From: Candidatus Gastranaerophilales bacterium
Lineage (GTDB): Bacteria > Cyanobacteriota > Vampirovibrionia > Gastranaerophilales > Gastranaerophilaceae
NCBI GenBank assembly: GCA_944325735.1
Contig: CALVBI010000002.1
Span: forward strand, 186,001-250,000
Reading direction: 5' to 3'
DNA length: 64,000 nucleotides
Shown here piece after piece: positions 1-8,472 of the stretch. Position 1 is the first letter of the stretch; every line of letters starts with the position of its first letter. The translations under genes and the position numbers were made by a program. The notes beneath the pieces are model-generated. The model was not told the DNA's origin. It ran no database searches and saw only the letters and a list, made by a program, of their open reading frames with translations.

Positions 1-173
1 TTGCCCATTCCGGTAACAATTACACGGCCTTTGCAGTTGTATAAAATATCTACAGCTTTATCAAAATCTTCTCCAATATTATTTTTTAATCTTAGTATTG
101 AATTTGCTTCAATGTCTAAAACTTCTTTTGCTAATTCGTTAATTTTGCTATTAGTCATCATAGTTATACCCAT
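1..173 (-). CDS. kdsD: Arabinose-5-phosphate isomerase KdsD, N-terminal part (cut by window edge)
   Basis: Only the first 57 codons lie in the window; the gene continues beyond position 1. The reading begins MGITMMTNSKINELAKEVLD and ends in GRVIVTGMG, which is the start of the SIS (sugar isomerase) domain of the KdsD/GutQ family. These enzymes convert ribulose-5-phosphate to arabinose-5-phosphate, the first step to Kdo for lipopolysaccharide, so the gene suggests an LPS-type outer membrane. I chose the ATG at 173, preceded by AGGGG; ATGs at 161 and 158 are alternatives. The rest of the catalytic domain and any CBS pair cannot be seen. Confidence 0.8.
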   Translation of the reverse strand, partial: MGITMMTNSKINELAKEVLDIEANSILRLKNNIGEDFDKAVDILYNCKGRVIVTGMG

Positions 174-277
174 TTTTATAATCCCCTATCAATGAAATTA
201 TATAATAAATATCATATAAAAGTATTAATTGTCTTAAAAATATTTAATTTTTGTAAAAATATAGCGAATATAATTTT

Positions 278-541
278 ATGAGGCAGTACGAAATTTTTAA
301 ATTTGATAATTCTACAAATTCATTAGATAAATTTAAGAAGTTTATAAAAAGTCATGATTGTCCTGAACTTACGTTAAATTTATCTTCATTAAATATTTTT
401 GATGCTGTAAAATTTGTTTTATTATCTTCTGCATATCATTATCAAAAATATCCATCAGGAAAAATAAAATATCAGGTAGAATCTGATGATATTAAAAATT
501 TAATATTAGACTTTGCAGGAACAAATTTGGAATTTGTTTAA
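278..541 (+). CDS. Small hypothetical protein (87 aa)
   Basis: An 87-residue acidic/basic mixed protein without signal peptide or membrane segment. The middle (LTLNLSSLNIFDAVKFVLLSS) has the alternating strand-helix feel of a STAS-like fold, but this is only an impression. No clear ribosome binding site; a TATAAT at 269-274 and the sequence TAGCGAA at 262-268 precede the start. It ends 34 nt before the ADP-ribosyltransferase-like gene and may be cotranscribed with it. Function unknown. Confidence 0.55.
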   Translation: MRQYEIFKFDNSTNSLDKFKKFIKSHDCPELTLNLSSLNIFDAVKFVLLSSAYHYQKYPSGKIKYQVESDDIKNLILDFAGTNLEFV

Positions 542-546
542 AATTA

Positions 547-564
547 CTAGCAAAAAATTTTTTT
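547..564 (+). promoter_or_regulatory. A-tract motif upstream of ART-like gene
   Basis: CTAGC followed by six A and seven T, 11 nt before the ATG at 576. The same motif (CTAGC plus A-tract) stands on the coding strand just upstream of other lineage-specific membrane-protein genes in this window (41528-41540, 45092-45109, weaker forms at 29551, 60156, 60242). Could be an operator, curved-DNA promoter element or an mRNA leader element. Confidence 0.45.
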
Positions 565-575
565 AGGCGTTTTAT

Positions 576-1655
576 ATGAATATGAGCATGCTAAGTGTAG
601 GGAATTTAGATAATAAAATCATATCGTCATCTGTTCAAATTGTATCAAATCCTTTAGAGCAGAATAAAAAGGCTGTTGAGCCTAAGAACGAAGGTTTGTC
701 AAATAAGGCTGTATATGCGCTTACAGGAGCAGCAGCTTTAGCTAGTATTGCAATTGCTTGTATTGCATTATCAAGGGGTAAAGGCAAAGCTGCAGAAAAA
801 GAAGTGTCTTCAACTGTAAATTCGTCATTAGCAAAACTTGAGGGAAATATTTCAAATCCTCAAAAATTACCTGTAATGAAACCTTATAAAGTTGAAATAC
901 CAGAAGTTAAAGAAGAAAAAGTGCAAAAGATTGTGGATAAAATTTTTGCATATGATGAGAAAAATGAAGAAGCAATTAAAACAGCTGAGAAAAAAGTAAG
1001 AGATGAAATTAGACCTTTATTTAGCCGTTTCGCTGATGATTATGAAGATATTCCTCAATTTAGATATAGAGCTCAAGATGTTGTATATTCTCATCCTGAA
1101 CCATTAACCTTGGATTCAAGAAAGTTAGAGAAGGATGATTTGAAAGCTGTATTATCATTTATCAAAAATCCTCAATATAATGCAAAACTTTCAGCAGGAG
1201 AAGATTTATCTTCTGTAAATGAAGTAAATGTAATGCGAAAATTGATAGATGAAGCATTACCTATTGAAAAACAAAGTTATGTTTATACCGGAATTAGAAC
1301 TCAAAAAATTTGGGATAATTATGCTCCTTTAGATTTTGCAGAAAATCTTGAAAACGGAGCAATAATAAAAGATAAATCGTTCCTTATAACATCAAGAGGA
1401 TACGGTGACTATTTAGCAGAAATAGATCCTGTTAATTTAGGCAAGGATCATAGAGACAGCGGATATATTTTAAGAATAATGCTCCCAGAAGGAACAAAGG
1501 GATTTGATTTTAGAAGATGCTCAAAAAGAGAGGATTCTTTATCTGGTATTAATGCATTGTATGTTCTTCCTGAAAATTCTGAAATATTAATAAGAAATAT
1601 AGATAATAAACGTAGAATAATTGATTGTAAATATATTTTACCATCTGCTAAGTAG
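576..1655 (+). CDS. Membrane-anchored ADP-ribosyltransferase-like protein
   Basis: 359 residues: a short N-terminal stretch, one hydrophobic segment (about 45-66), a charged linker, then a C-terminal domain (about 230-359) laid out like the VIP2/C3-type ADP-ribosyltransferase exoenzymes. Visible elements are YTGIR at 237-241 (in the place of the YRG Arg strand), SFLITS at 268-273 (the STS strand), a 'lrI.lPeGtkg.d' strand near 300-312, and LPENSEILI at 331-339, where E336 would be the catalytic Glu. The usual Q/E two residues before that Glu is Asn334 here, with Glu333 next to it, so activity is uncertain. AGG is spaced 8 nt from the ATG. Family assignment is by motif reading; a search of fold is needed to be sure. 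Confidence 0.5.
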   Translation: MNMSMLSVGNLDNKIISSSVQIVSNPLEQNKKAVEPKNEGLSNKAVYALTGAAALASIAIACIALSRGKGKAAEKEVSSTVNSSLAKLEGNISNPQKLPVMKPYKVEIPEVKEEKVQKIVDKIFAYDEKNEEAIKTAEKKVRDEIRPLFSRFADDYEDIPQFRYRAQDVVYSHPEPLTLDSRKLEKDDLKAVLSFIKNPQYNAKLSAGEDLSSVNEVNVMRKLIDEALPIEKQSYVYTGIRTQKIWDNYAPLDFAENLENGAIIKDKSFLITSRGYGDYLAEIDPVNLGKDHRDSGYILRIMLPEGTKGFDFRRCSKREDSLSGINALYVLPENSEILIRNIDNKRRIIDCKYILPSAK

Positions 1656-1684
1656 TTATTATTTATTATATTTGTAAATAGTTG

Positions 1685-1693
1685 TGTTATAAT
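1685..1693 (+). promoter_or_regulatory. Extended -10 promoter (TGTTATAAT) for the transporter gene
   Basis: TG-T-TATAAT matches the extended -10 consensus perfectly; the -35 region is poor, as expected for such promoters. It would give the 1786 gene a leader of about 85 nt. No known riboswitch fold was recognised in that leader. Confidence 0.45.
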
Positions 1694-1785
1694 TTAGATA
1701 AATTTATGGGGTTAAAAGCATGCTGTACTTAAAAGAAAGTGTTTTAATATAGCAATATATATTTATTAGTAAAGGAGAGTCGGTA

Positions 1786-3114
1786 ATGATAGAACATTTA
1801 CATGAAATTGTTCAGGCGCATGGAGTAGTTGTTTCAGCATCAATTCTACTTATCGCCTATGTTTTCATTGCTTTGGAAAAAATTCCAAAGGTAACTATTG
1901 CATTACTAGGTGCCGCAATTACTATTTTGCTTGGGTTGGTTAGCCAATCAAAGTTAGTTGATGGCGGTATTAATGCACATTATTTTATTAATTTCGTTGA
2001 TTTTAATGTAATCTTTTTACTTGTATCAATGATGATTATTGTAAGTATTGCAACTCGAAGCGGAATGTTTAATTGGATTGCAAATGAACTTTTAAGACTT
2101 ACTAAAGGTCATCCGAAATTAGTTTTGTTTACACTAGGTGTATTCACAGCAGTAACTTCAGCGTTTTTAGATAATGTTACTACTGTTATTTTGATTATGC
2201 CTGTAACATTTTTTATCGCAAAGCAGTTGGATATAAATCCGTTGCCTTTTTTAATTACTGAAATTTTTGCATCAAATATCGGAGGTACAGCTACATTGAT
2301 TGGTGATCCTCCAAATATTATTATCGGAAGTGCTGCCGGATTATCATTCATGGCATTTTTGAAAGAATTAACAGGGGTTGTTTCTGTAATTTTAATGGTT
2401 ATTGTTCTTTTAATGATATTTATATTCAGAAAATCTTTAAAAGCTACACCTGAAAAAATGGCTGTAGTTGCAAATTTAGATAATTCAAAAACTATAACTG
2501 ATTATCCATTGCTTATTAGAAGTGCAATTGTCTTAGTTTTAGTAATTTTAGGTTTTGTGTTGCATGATATTACTCATATTGAAACTTGCGTAACTGCAAT
2601 GTTAGGTGCGAGTGTATTGTTGTTATTTGAAAAACCTAAAGATATCTTATGCGATGTAGAATGGAATACGATATTTTTCTTTATCGGTTTATTCATAATT
2701 ATCGGAGGTCTTGAAGCTTCTGGCGGTATTGCTTTGATGGCTCAATGGATTTTGAAAGTTACTCAAGGTTCTCAAGAAGCTACTGCAATGATTATTTTGT
2801 GGGCTTCAGGATTTATTTCAGGTATTATTGATAATATTCCTTATACTGCTACAATGACTCCTATGCTTTTAGAAATTCAAAAGACAATGGGTGCTGATTA
2901 TACATATCCATTGTGGTGGTGTTTATCTTTAGGTGCTTGTTTAGGCGGTAATATGACAATTATCGGTGCTGCTGCAAACGTTATTGTATCTGAAACATCA
3001 GCTCATAATGGTTATCCGATACCGTTTATGAAGTTCTTAAAATATGGTGTTGTTACAATGTTAATCTCTTTATTAATAAGTTCAGCTTATATTTATTTGA
3101 GATTTCTACATTAA
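1786..3114 (+). CDS. NhaD/ArsB-type ion transporter (SLC13/citrate transporter superfamily)
   Basis: 442 residues with about 11-12 membrane segments. The sequence FTLGVFTAVTSAFLDNVTTV followed by FASNIGGTATLIGDPPNI, and the second half with IIDNIPYTATMTPM and GGNMTIIGAAAN, form the paired helix-break motifs of the ArsB/NhaD group in the ion transporter superfamily. NhaD members are Na+/H+ antiporters; ArsB members export arsenite. No ars genes are nearby, so Na+/H+ exchange is the likelier role. AAGGAG stands 9 nt before the ATG, and the gene is monocistronic with its own promoter and terminator. Confidence 0.8.
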   Translation: MIEHLHEIVQAHGVVVSASILLIAYVFIALEKIPKVTIALLGAAITILLGLVSQSKLVDGGINAHYFINFVDFNVIFLLVSMMIIVSIATRSGMFNWIANELLRLTKGHPKLVLFTLGVFTAVTSAFLDNVTTVILIMPVTFFIAKQLDINPLPFLITEIFASNIGGTATLIGDPPNIIIGSAAGLSFMAFLKELTGVVSVILMVIVLLMIFIFRKSLKATPEKMAVVANLDNSKTITDYPLLIRSAIVLVLVILGFVLHDITHIETCVTAMLGASVLLLFEKPKDILCDVEWNTIFFFIGLFIIIGGLEASGGIALMAQWILKVTQGSQEATAMIILWASGFISGIIDNIPYTATMTPMLLEIQKTMGADYTYPLWWCLSLGACLGGNMTIIGAAANVIVSETSAHNGYPIPFMKFLKYGVVTMLISLLISSAYIYLRFLH

Positions 3115-3140
3115 TTAAAAATAATCATATTTAAAAATTA

Positions 3141-3166
3141 AAGAGCCTCAAATGAGGCTCTTTTTT
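3141..3166. terminator. Bidirectional terminator
   Basis: Stem AAGAGCCTCA/TGAGGCTCTT followed by a T-run on the plus strand and preceded by A-rich sequence on the other. It separates the convergent transporter gene and emrB. Confidence 0.8.
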
Positions 3167-3178
3167 AGTGTGTTTAGA

Positions 3179-4720
3179 TTATGTAGAAGTAGTTTCTTTT
3201 TGTTTTTTTAATTTAATAAATAATAATAAAGGAATTACTGCAACTGATAGAAATGCTAATACTGAAAATGCATCAAAGAATGAAGCCAGTTTAGCTTGTT
3301 GTAATAATTCTTTATATAAAGACCCGCTAGCTTTTTTTGCAGCTAAGACTGATGGGTAGTGAATTAAAAATTTAGATTTAAGCATCATTAATTTATATTG
3401 AAATATTGGATTATGCGGAGATAAATTTTCTACTAAATATGTCTGTCTTACTTGTGATACTCGTGCAATAAAAGTAGCAGACATTGATGTCGATATTGCA
3501 GTTATAATATTTTTAAATAAAGCGTGTAATGCAGCTGCATCAGCATTTTTTGAAGCAGGTAATGTGTTAAAAGACATTGCAGTAATTGGAACAAATGCAG
3601 TCGGAACTCCTATACATAAAAGTATATTTGGAAGAACTACGCTTTCAATTGAAGATGTAGTATTTAGCTGTGTGAGCATTAATACTGATAAGCCCATTGT
3701 TAAAAGCCCAATAGTTGCAAGAATTTTAGGTTTCACATATTTTGAAATTTCACCTACAACAAGTAATCCTATTAAACATATAATTGCTCTTGGAAACATT
3801 GCCAGCCCTGATTTAGATGGGCTGTATCCTAAAAGACTTTGTACAAACATTGGAACAAGTAAAAGTGTAGAATATAACATTACATTGATAAATGAACTTA
3901 TTAGCGTTCCAAACATAAAGTTTCTGTCTTTAAAAACTCTTATATCAATTACTGGATATTTGTATTCAAGCTCCCAAACATAGAAAAATACAAATGAGAA
4001 TATCGAAATACCTGTAAGCCAGCAAATCCAAGTAGTATCAAACCAGTTAAATTGTTGTCCTTTATCAAGTACAATTTGCATGCATGCAAGTGCTAGTACA
4101 ATTGATCCGTATCCAAATATATCAAATTTTTTGTTGTATTTTTGTTTAGGTGGTTTGTCATTAGATAGAAAGAATTTAATCATCAAAAAAGAAAGCATAC
4201 ATAGCGGAATATTCATAATAAAAATCCACTGCCAAGAATAATTATCAGTCAGATAACCTCCGATAAAAGGACCTGCAAGAGGAGAAAACATTGCTGCAAC
4301 TCCGAATAATCCCATTGCAACACCTCTTTGTTCCGGTGGGAAGACTTCTAATAAAACAGCTTGACATAACGGAAGTATACAACCACTACCAATACCTTGA
4401 ATTAGTCTTGCAAAAATCAAGGCTTGAAGATTTGGTGCTAATACACAAAGCAGGCAACCTAATGCAAATATCCAAATACTGTAATACATTAATAATTTTT
4501 TCCCGATGGTTCTTACAAGGTAACCTGTAACAGGTAACATTAGTCCACCTGAAATTATGTAACATGTAATTACTGTATTTGTTTCGTATTGAGTTGCTCC
4601 ATAAAAACCTGCTATGTGTGGCTGACTTACGTTTGTTGCGGAAGACGCAGCAAGAGCAAGAAAAGCCGGTAGCAATACAGATATTGCAACTATATAGGGG
4701 TTAACTTTTTTTTCTTCCAT
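3179..4720 (-). CDS. emrB: EmrB-like multidrug exporter (MFS, DHA2 family)
   Basis: 513 residues with 14 predicted membrane segments, as usual for DHA2 drug:H+ antiporters. The N-terminal half contains ARLIQGIGSGCILP and the antiporter motif C region SPLAGPFIGGYL. It begins 1 nt after the emrA stop codon and is the last gene of marR-emrA-emrB. With the HlyD-type adaptor EmrA and the TolC-type channel encoded divergently, it would form a tripartite pump moving hydrophobic drugs or bile-like compounds out of the cell. The substrate cannot be read from sequence. Confidence 0.88.
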   Translation of the reverse strand: MEEKKVNPYIVAISVLLPAFLALAASSATNVSQPHIAGFYGATQYETNTVITCYIISGGLMLPVTGYLVRTIGKKLLMYYSIWIFALGCLLCVLAPNLQALIFARLIQGIGSGCILPLCQAVLLEVFPPEQRGVAMGLFGVAAMFSPLAGPFIGGYLTDNYSWQWIFIMNIPLCMLSFLMIKFFLSNDKPPKQKYNKKFDIFGYGSIVLALACMQIVLDKGQQFNWFDTTWICWLTGISIFSFVFFYVWELEYKYPVIDIRVFKDRNFMFGTLISSFINVMLYSTLLLVPMFVQSLLGYSPSKSGLAMFPRAIICLIGLLVVGEISKYVKPKILATIGLLTMGLSVLMLTQLNTTSSIESVVLPNILLCIGVPTAFVPITAMSFNTLPASKNADAAALHALFKNIITAISTSMSATFIARVSQVRQTYLVENLSPHNPIFQYKLMMLKSKFLIHYPSVLAAKKASGSLYKELLQQAKLASFFDAFSVLAFLSVAVIPLLLFIKLKKQKETTST

Positions 4721-4721
4721 A

Positions 4722-5849
4722 TTATTTGATCTTTACCTTTGGTACAACTGACATACCTGGAACGATATTATAATCTTTTATATCTTCATCAAAAACAATT
4801 TTTACAGGTACTCTTTGTACAATTTTTACATAACTGCCAACTGCATTTTCAGGAGGGAAAAGACTTGATTTTGCCCCTGTTGCTCTTTGAATACTGTCAA
4901 CATGTCCTTTAAATCTTTTACCAGGATATGTATCAATTTTGATAGATACAGGTTGTCCTTTTTTCATATGGGTAAGTTGGATTTCTTTAAAGTTTGCAAT
5001 GACCCAAACTTGTTCTGGGACAATTTGCATTAGTGGTTGTCCAACTTGGATATAGTTACCCATTTCAACACTTCTAGCAGATACCATACCTGATTGAGGT
5101 GCATATATTTTTGTATATGAAAGATCAAGTTTAGCTTGTTCTACTTCAGCTTCAAGTCTTTTGATTTCAGCTTGAACAGCTTCTGCTTTTGCTTTATGTG
5201 ATTCAAGAGCAGATTGCATTGCTTTTGATTTTTCAGTAGCAGCTTTATGGTTTGCTTGAGCTACAGTGTAGTGTGTATTGCTGTTATCGAAATCTTGTTT
5301 AGATACAATACCTTCTTTATACATATCTGTATATCTTTTATGATCTTTTGTCGCAAAATCAAGTTTAGATTTTGTTGAATTTACATCTTCATAGGATTGT
5401 TGAACATTTGAGCCGCCTTCTTCAATTTGTTTTTCTGTAACATTTAATTGAGCTTTAGCTTCTGCAAGTTTTGCTTCTGCTTGATGCAATTTTACTTCGT
5501 AATCGGCTGGATCAATTTCCACTAGTAATTGTCCAGCTTTTACTTCATCGTTATCATCTACAAGCAATTTTATTACTGGTCCCTGAACACGTGGTGCAAT
5601 TGATACAAGACGTCCTTCTACAAATGCGTCATCTGTTGATTGGAAAAATGTTGAGTGTATTGCAAAAAATATTCCGAGTAAGATTAATGCCGCAGCAGTC
5701 GCAATTGGCACAAATACACGCTTTTTCTTATATTCTGGACGCTTTTTTTTAGCGTTTTCTTTTCTTGTTTTTAATCTTTTCTTAGCTTTTTCTACAAATT
5801 CTTCATTATTAGTTTCGTTGTTTGTGTTTTCTTGGGGTTTTTCTTCCAT
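4722..5849 (-). CDS. emrA: EmrA-like HlyD-family efflux adaptor
   Basis: 375 residues: a Lys/Arg-rich cytoplasmic tail (about 1-45), one membrane helix (VPIATAAALILLGIFFAI), a biotinyl-lipoyl-like hairpin start (STDDAFVEGRLVSIAPRVQG, typical of EmrA), a long coiled coil (about 120-240) and the returning beta domain with SGMVSARSVEMGNYIQVGQP. This is the periplasmic bridge between EmrB and the outer-membrane channel. AGAGGTG precedes the ATG closely; marR ends 10 nt upstream. Confidence 0.9.
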   Translation of the reverse strand: MEEKPQENTNNETNNEEFVEKAKKRLKTRKENAKKKRPEYKKKRVFVPIATAAALILLGIFFAIHSTFFQSTDDAFVEGRLVSIAPRVQGPVIKLLVDDNDEVKAGQLLVEIDPADYEVKLHQAEAKLAEAKAQLNVTEKQIEEGGSNVQQSYEDVNSTKSKLDFATKDHKRYTDMYKEGIVSKQDFDNSNTHYTVAQANHKAATEKSKAMQSALESHKAKAEAVQAEIKRLEAEVEQAKLDLSYTKIYAPQSGMVSARSVEMGNYIQVGQPLMQIVPEQVWVIANFKEIQLTHMKKGQPVSIKIDTYPGKRFKGHVDSIQRATGAKSSLFPPENAVGSYVKIVQRVPVKIVFDEDIKDYNIVPGMSVVPKVKIK

Positions 5850-5859
5850 TTTTCACCTC

Positions 5860-6318
5860 TTATATTTGCATATTTAATTTTTCTTCCAAATTGATTTTTA
5901 TTTTATTTAATACTTTTAAACAGCTTATTAGTTCTTCGTCTGTAACTCCTTCGACGGTATTTTGCCAATGTTCCAAAACTGTTGGTAAAACTAAATCGTA
6001 AGCCTGTTTGCCTTTTTCTGTTATATTTATTTTGAATATTTTTCTTTTATTTATATCGGGAGTTTTAGTGACGAATTCTTTTTCTTCCAGAATTTTTATA
6101 ATTCTTGTAATATTTGGTCTGTCTTTTAAAGTCAGAGCTCCAATTTGTCTTTGATATAACCCGTCATGGTCTAAGATTGCTGTTAGTACAGTGAATTGTT
6201 CTGGTGTAATAGGAAATTCTGCTTTACTGAATTTTTGGTTGGCAATAGCGCGTACCATTTTACCTACGCGTACCAATTTCATCCCAATTCTACTTTTTAA
6301 TAAATCTAACTTGTCCAT
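5860..6318 (-). CDS. MarR-family transcriptional regulator of the efflux genes
   Basis: 152 residues with the MarR winged helix: recognition region LTLKDRPNITRIIKILEEKEFV and the wing TPDINKRKIFKINITEKGKQ. First gene of the marR-emrA-emrB operon and divergent from tolC. It probably binds the palindrome at 6328-6349, which overlaps the -10 boxes of both directions, and is released by a small-molecule ligand. Confidence 0.88.
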   Translation of the reverse strand: MDKLDLLKSRIGMKLVRVGKMVRAIANQKFSKAEFPITPEQFTVLTAILDHDGLYQRQIGALTLKDRPNITRIIKILEEKEFVTKTPDINKRKIFKINITEKGKQAYDLVLPTVLEHWQNTVEGVTDEELISCLKVLNKIKINLEEKLNMQI

Positions 6319-6327
6319 GATTTTTTC

Positions 6328-6349
6328 TTGTGTTATTATGATAACACAA
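6328..6349. promoter_or_regulatory. Palindromic operator overlapping two divergent extended -10 boxes
   Basis: Perfect inverted repeat TTGTGTTAT-N4-ATAACACAA. The plus strand contains TG-T-TATTAT (6331-6339) directed to tolC, and the minus strand contains TG-T-TATCAT (plus positions 6338-6346) directed to marR. A MarR dimer bound here would block both promoters at once. Confidence 0.7.
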
Positions 6350-6366
6350 AAAAGGAAATAGCAAGC

Positions 6367-7755
6367 ATGAAAATTTTAAAAATATTATTAACCCTGTTTA
6401 TTTTGTTATGCACTGTGTCTTTAGCAGATGCAAAAACAAAAAGTAATAGTAATGAAAATTATAGATTAGAATATTTAAATCTTGATTGGTGGCAAAAATA
6501 TAATGATCCTGTTTTAACTGATTATATTTCTACTGCATTTAAAAATAATCAGGATTTAAAAATTGCTACATTGAATGTAAAGCAATCAGAACAAGTTGTA
6601 AAAATGGCTTTTGCAGGTCAATTACCTCAGGTTGGATTTCAAGGTGATGTATTTAGAGATTTTAGATCAGCAAATGTAAAATTGGGTGATGTTATTGTAA
6701 AAGATTACAGCCAAAGTAATTTCTTCTTGCCATTAACTATGAGTTATGAAGTAGATATTTGGGGCGAAAATTATTTGAAAACTAAATCTTTCAAAAAACA
6801 ATTAGAAATGGTAAAGCAAAATGAAAGAGCTTCATATATTTCTTTGACATCTGCTGTTGCTTCTGAATATTTTAATTTAGTTAAGTTGGATAAATTAATT
6901 AAAAATCAACAGGAATTAGTAAAATTACAAACGGAGATTGTAAGATTAGAAGATCTGAAATATAAAAATGGTCTTTGTCCTATTACTGAATTAATGGATG
7001 AAAAACAACTTTTGACACAGCTTCAAGAGGAATTAAATGTATATATTGATAAAAGAATTATTGTAGGTAGAGCATTAGGCGTTTTGACAGGAGAAAGAGA
7101 AAAAGATTTATCTCTAATGCCTAGAAGTGATTATTCAATAATTACTCTTTTGCCTTTACCTGACAGTATAAATGCAGAAGTTATACAATATAGACCAGAT
7201 TTTATGAAGGCTGAAGAATATATTCAAAAAATCGGTATTGATGTAAAAGTTGCTAAAAGAGATTTTTTACCTAAGTTTATTTTATACGGACAAGCTGGTT
7301 TTAGTGCTTATAATTTGACTAATATTTTTGGAAATCACACATTTAAATCATTAGTTGGTTTTATGCCTTCAATTGATTTATTTACAGGTGGTGCCAAAAT
7401 GGCTCGTTTAAGATATAACAAATTGGAATTAGAAAAAGCTCAACAAATTTACGAAAAAACAATTTTGTCATCAATTCAAGAGGTAAATAATTCTTTAGGT
7501 GGCGCGCTTACTAGAGAATTGAATTATAATGAAAGCGTAAAACGTTATAATCTAGAGAATGATAAATTTAATTTAGCTCAGAAAAAATTTGATATAGGTG
7601 CTAAATCTAATTTAGAAATGATGAAAGATAAAGAAAAATTACTCGTGGCTGAAAAGGATAAAGTAAATAGTCAGGTAAATTATTTAATATCTACTTTGAA
7701 TATTTATAAGGCAGTTGGAGGTAATGACTTTACGACTATTAATGAAAAGTTGTAA
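6367..7755 (+). CDS. TolC-like outer-membrane efflux channel
   Basis: 462 residues from the chosen ATG at 6367 (AAGGAAA upstream, then a signal peptide MKILKILLTLFILLCTVSLADA). An upstream TTG at 6328 would add 13 residues but lies inside the operator. The body shows the NodT/TolC layout: WWQKYNDPVLTDYISTAFKNN, helical hairpins with AGQLPQVGF, ASEYFNLVKLDKLI, and the second repeat with YRPDFMKAEEYIQ and FLPKFILYGQAGF. It forms the outer-membrane channel for EmrAB and perhaps other pumps. No lipobox cysteine was seen at the signal peptide end. Confidence 0.88.
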   Translation: MKILKILLTLFILLCTVSLADAKTKSNSNENYRLEYLNLDWWQKYNDPVLTDYISTAFKNNQDLKIATLNVKQSEQVVKMAFAGQLPQVGFQGDVFRDFRSANVKLGDVIVKDYSQSNFFLPLTMSYEVDIWGENYLKTKSFKKQLEMVKQNERASYISLTSAVASEYFNLVKLDKLIKNQQELVKLQTEIVRLEDLKYKNGLCPITELMDEKQLLTQLQEELNVYIDKRIIVGRALGVLTGEREKDLSLMPRSDYSIITLLPLPDSINAEVIQYRPDFMKAEEYIQKIGIDVKVAKRDFLPKFILYGQAGFSAYNLTNIFGNHTFKSLVGFMPSIDLFTGGAKMARLRYNKLELEKAQQIYEKTILSSIQEVNNSLGGALTRELNYNESVKRYNLENDKFNLAQKKFDIGAKSNLEMMKDKEKLLVAEKDKVNSQVNYLISTLNIYKAVGGNDFTTINEKL

Positions 7756-7801
7756 TTTTATAATTTAATAAATTGCCCATATGTAGATTTAATAAAATTT
7801 T

Positions 7802-7833
7802 CTCCTTAGGTTAAATGTAAAATAACTAAGGAG
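7802..7833 (+). promoter_or_regulatory. Hairpin that pairs the ribosome binding site
   Basis: CTCCTTAG (7802-7809) is exactly complementary to CTAAGGAG (7826-7833), which contains the Shine-Dalgarno sequence of the gene at 7843; TTA/TAA extends the stem after a bulged G. In the folded mRNA the ribosome binding site would be masked. Confidence 0.4.
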
Positions 7834-7842
7834 TTAATTTTT

Positions 7843-8424
7843 ATGCATAAAATATCATCAATAATAGCTATTTTAACAGTATTTGTATCTTTAATTTTAA
7901 TGATTGAGCCTGTAAATGCTGAAGAAATTCATTTTAATAATGATGTATATACATTAAAATATAGTGCGATTGCGCCAAATACTCAAGGCTATGGTAATGA
8001 ATATTTTTTAAAGAATGAAAATGTTGCAAATTGGACTAAAATGGTAGGGGTCTATTATTATCCAAATGAGTCTGATCCATTAAAATTCGTTGAAAATTTT
8101 GATAAAACTATTGAAAATACAGAAAATAGTTTGTTATTAAAACTTGTAGAAAATAAAAAATCTGATAAAGCCGCAATAAGTTTTTTGGTGAATGGTAGTG
8201 AAAATGCTAAGAAATATTTCGAATATGATATATATAAATTTGAAAAATTTTCAGGTAAAGGCATGTTGGTTTTAAAGTATGCTGTGAAGCACTTCTTCAC
8301 AAATGATAATGATATAAAAATGATTGCAGAAAAAATTAAAAAAGAAAACGATAAAAACCTTGAAACTATTATCTCATCACCAATTCCAGCTATTGTAGAG
8401 AAAGAAATAGCATTAGCTGATTAA
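7843..8424 (+). CDS. Secreted hypothetical protein
   Basis: 193 residues with a clear signal peptide ending around VNAEE (residue 27). The mature part has no Cys and no recognisable catalytic motif; it contains VGVYYYPNESDPLKFVENFD and a lysine-rich tail. The start is fixed by AAGGAG nine nucleotides upstream, inside a potential hairpin. Likely periplasmic or surface exposed; function unknown. Confidence 0.7.
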   Translation: MHKISSIIAILTVFVSLILMIEPVNAEEIHFNNDVYTLKYSAIAPNTQGYGNEYFLKNENVANWTKMVGVYYYPNESDPLKFVENFDKTIENTENSLLLKLVENKKSDKAAISFLVNGSENAKKYFEYDIYKFEKFSGKGMLVLKYAVKHFFTNDNDIKMIAEKIKKENDKNLETIISSPIPAIVEKEIALAD

Positions 8425-8437
8425 TATGTCAGTGACA

Positions 8438-8466
8438 TTGACATATTATTATTCAGACTTTATTAT
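8438..8466 (+). promoter_or_regulatory. Promoter TTGACA-N17-TATTAT for a leaderless gene
   Basis: TTGACA (8438-8443), 17-bp spacer, TATTAT (8461-8466); the ATG follows after exactly 6 nt (8473), so transcription should begin at the start codon. Confidence 0.6.
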
Positions 8467-8472
8467 GCTGTT

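Noticed and set aside
1694-1785. Riboswitch in the leader of the NhaD/ArsB-type gene
   Set aside because: The leader is short and has no stem arrangement I could match to a known class.
3328-3345. GCTAGC plus T-run as another A-tract motif
   Set aside because: Lies inside emrB and has the opposite arrangement (GCTAGC followed by T), not CTAGC followed by A.
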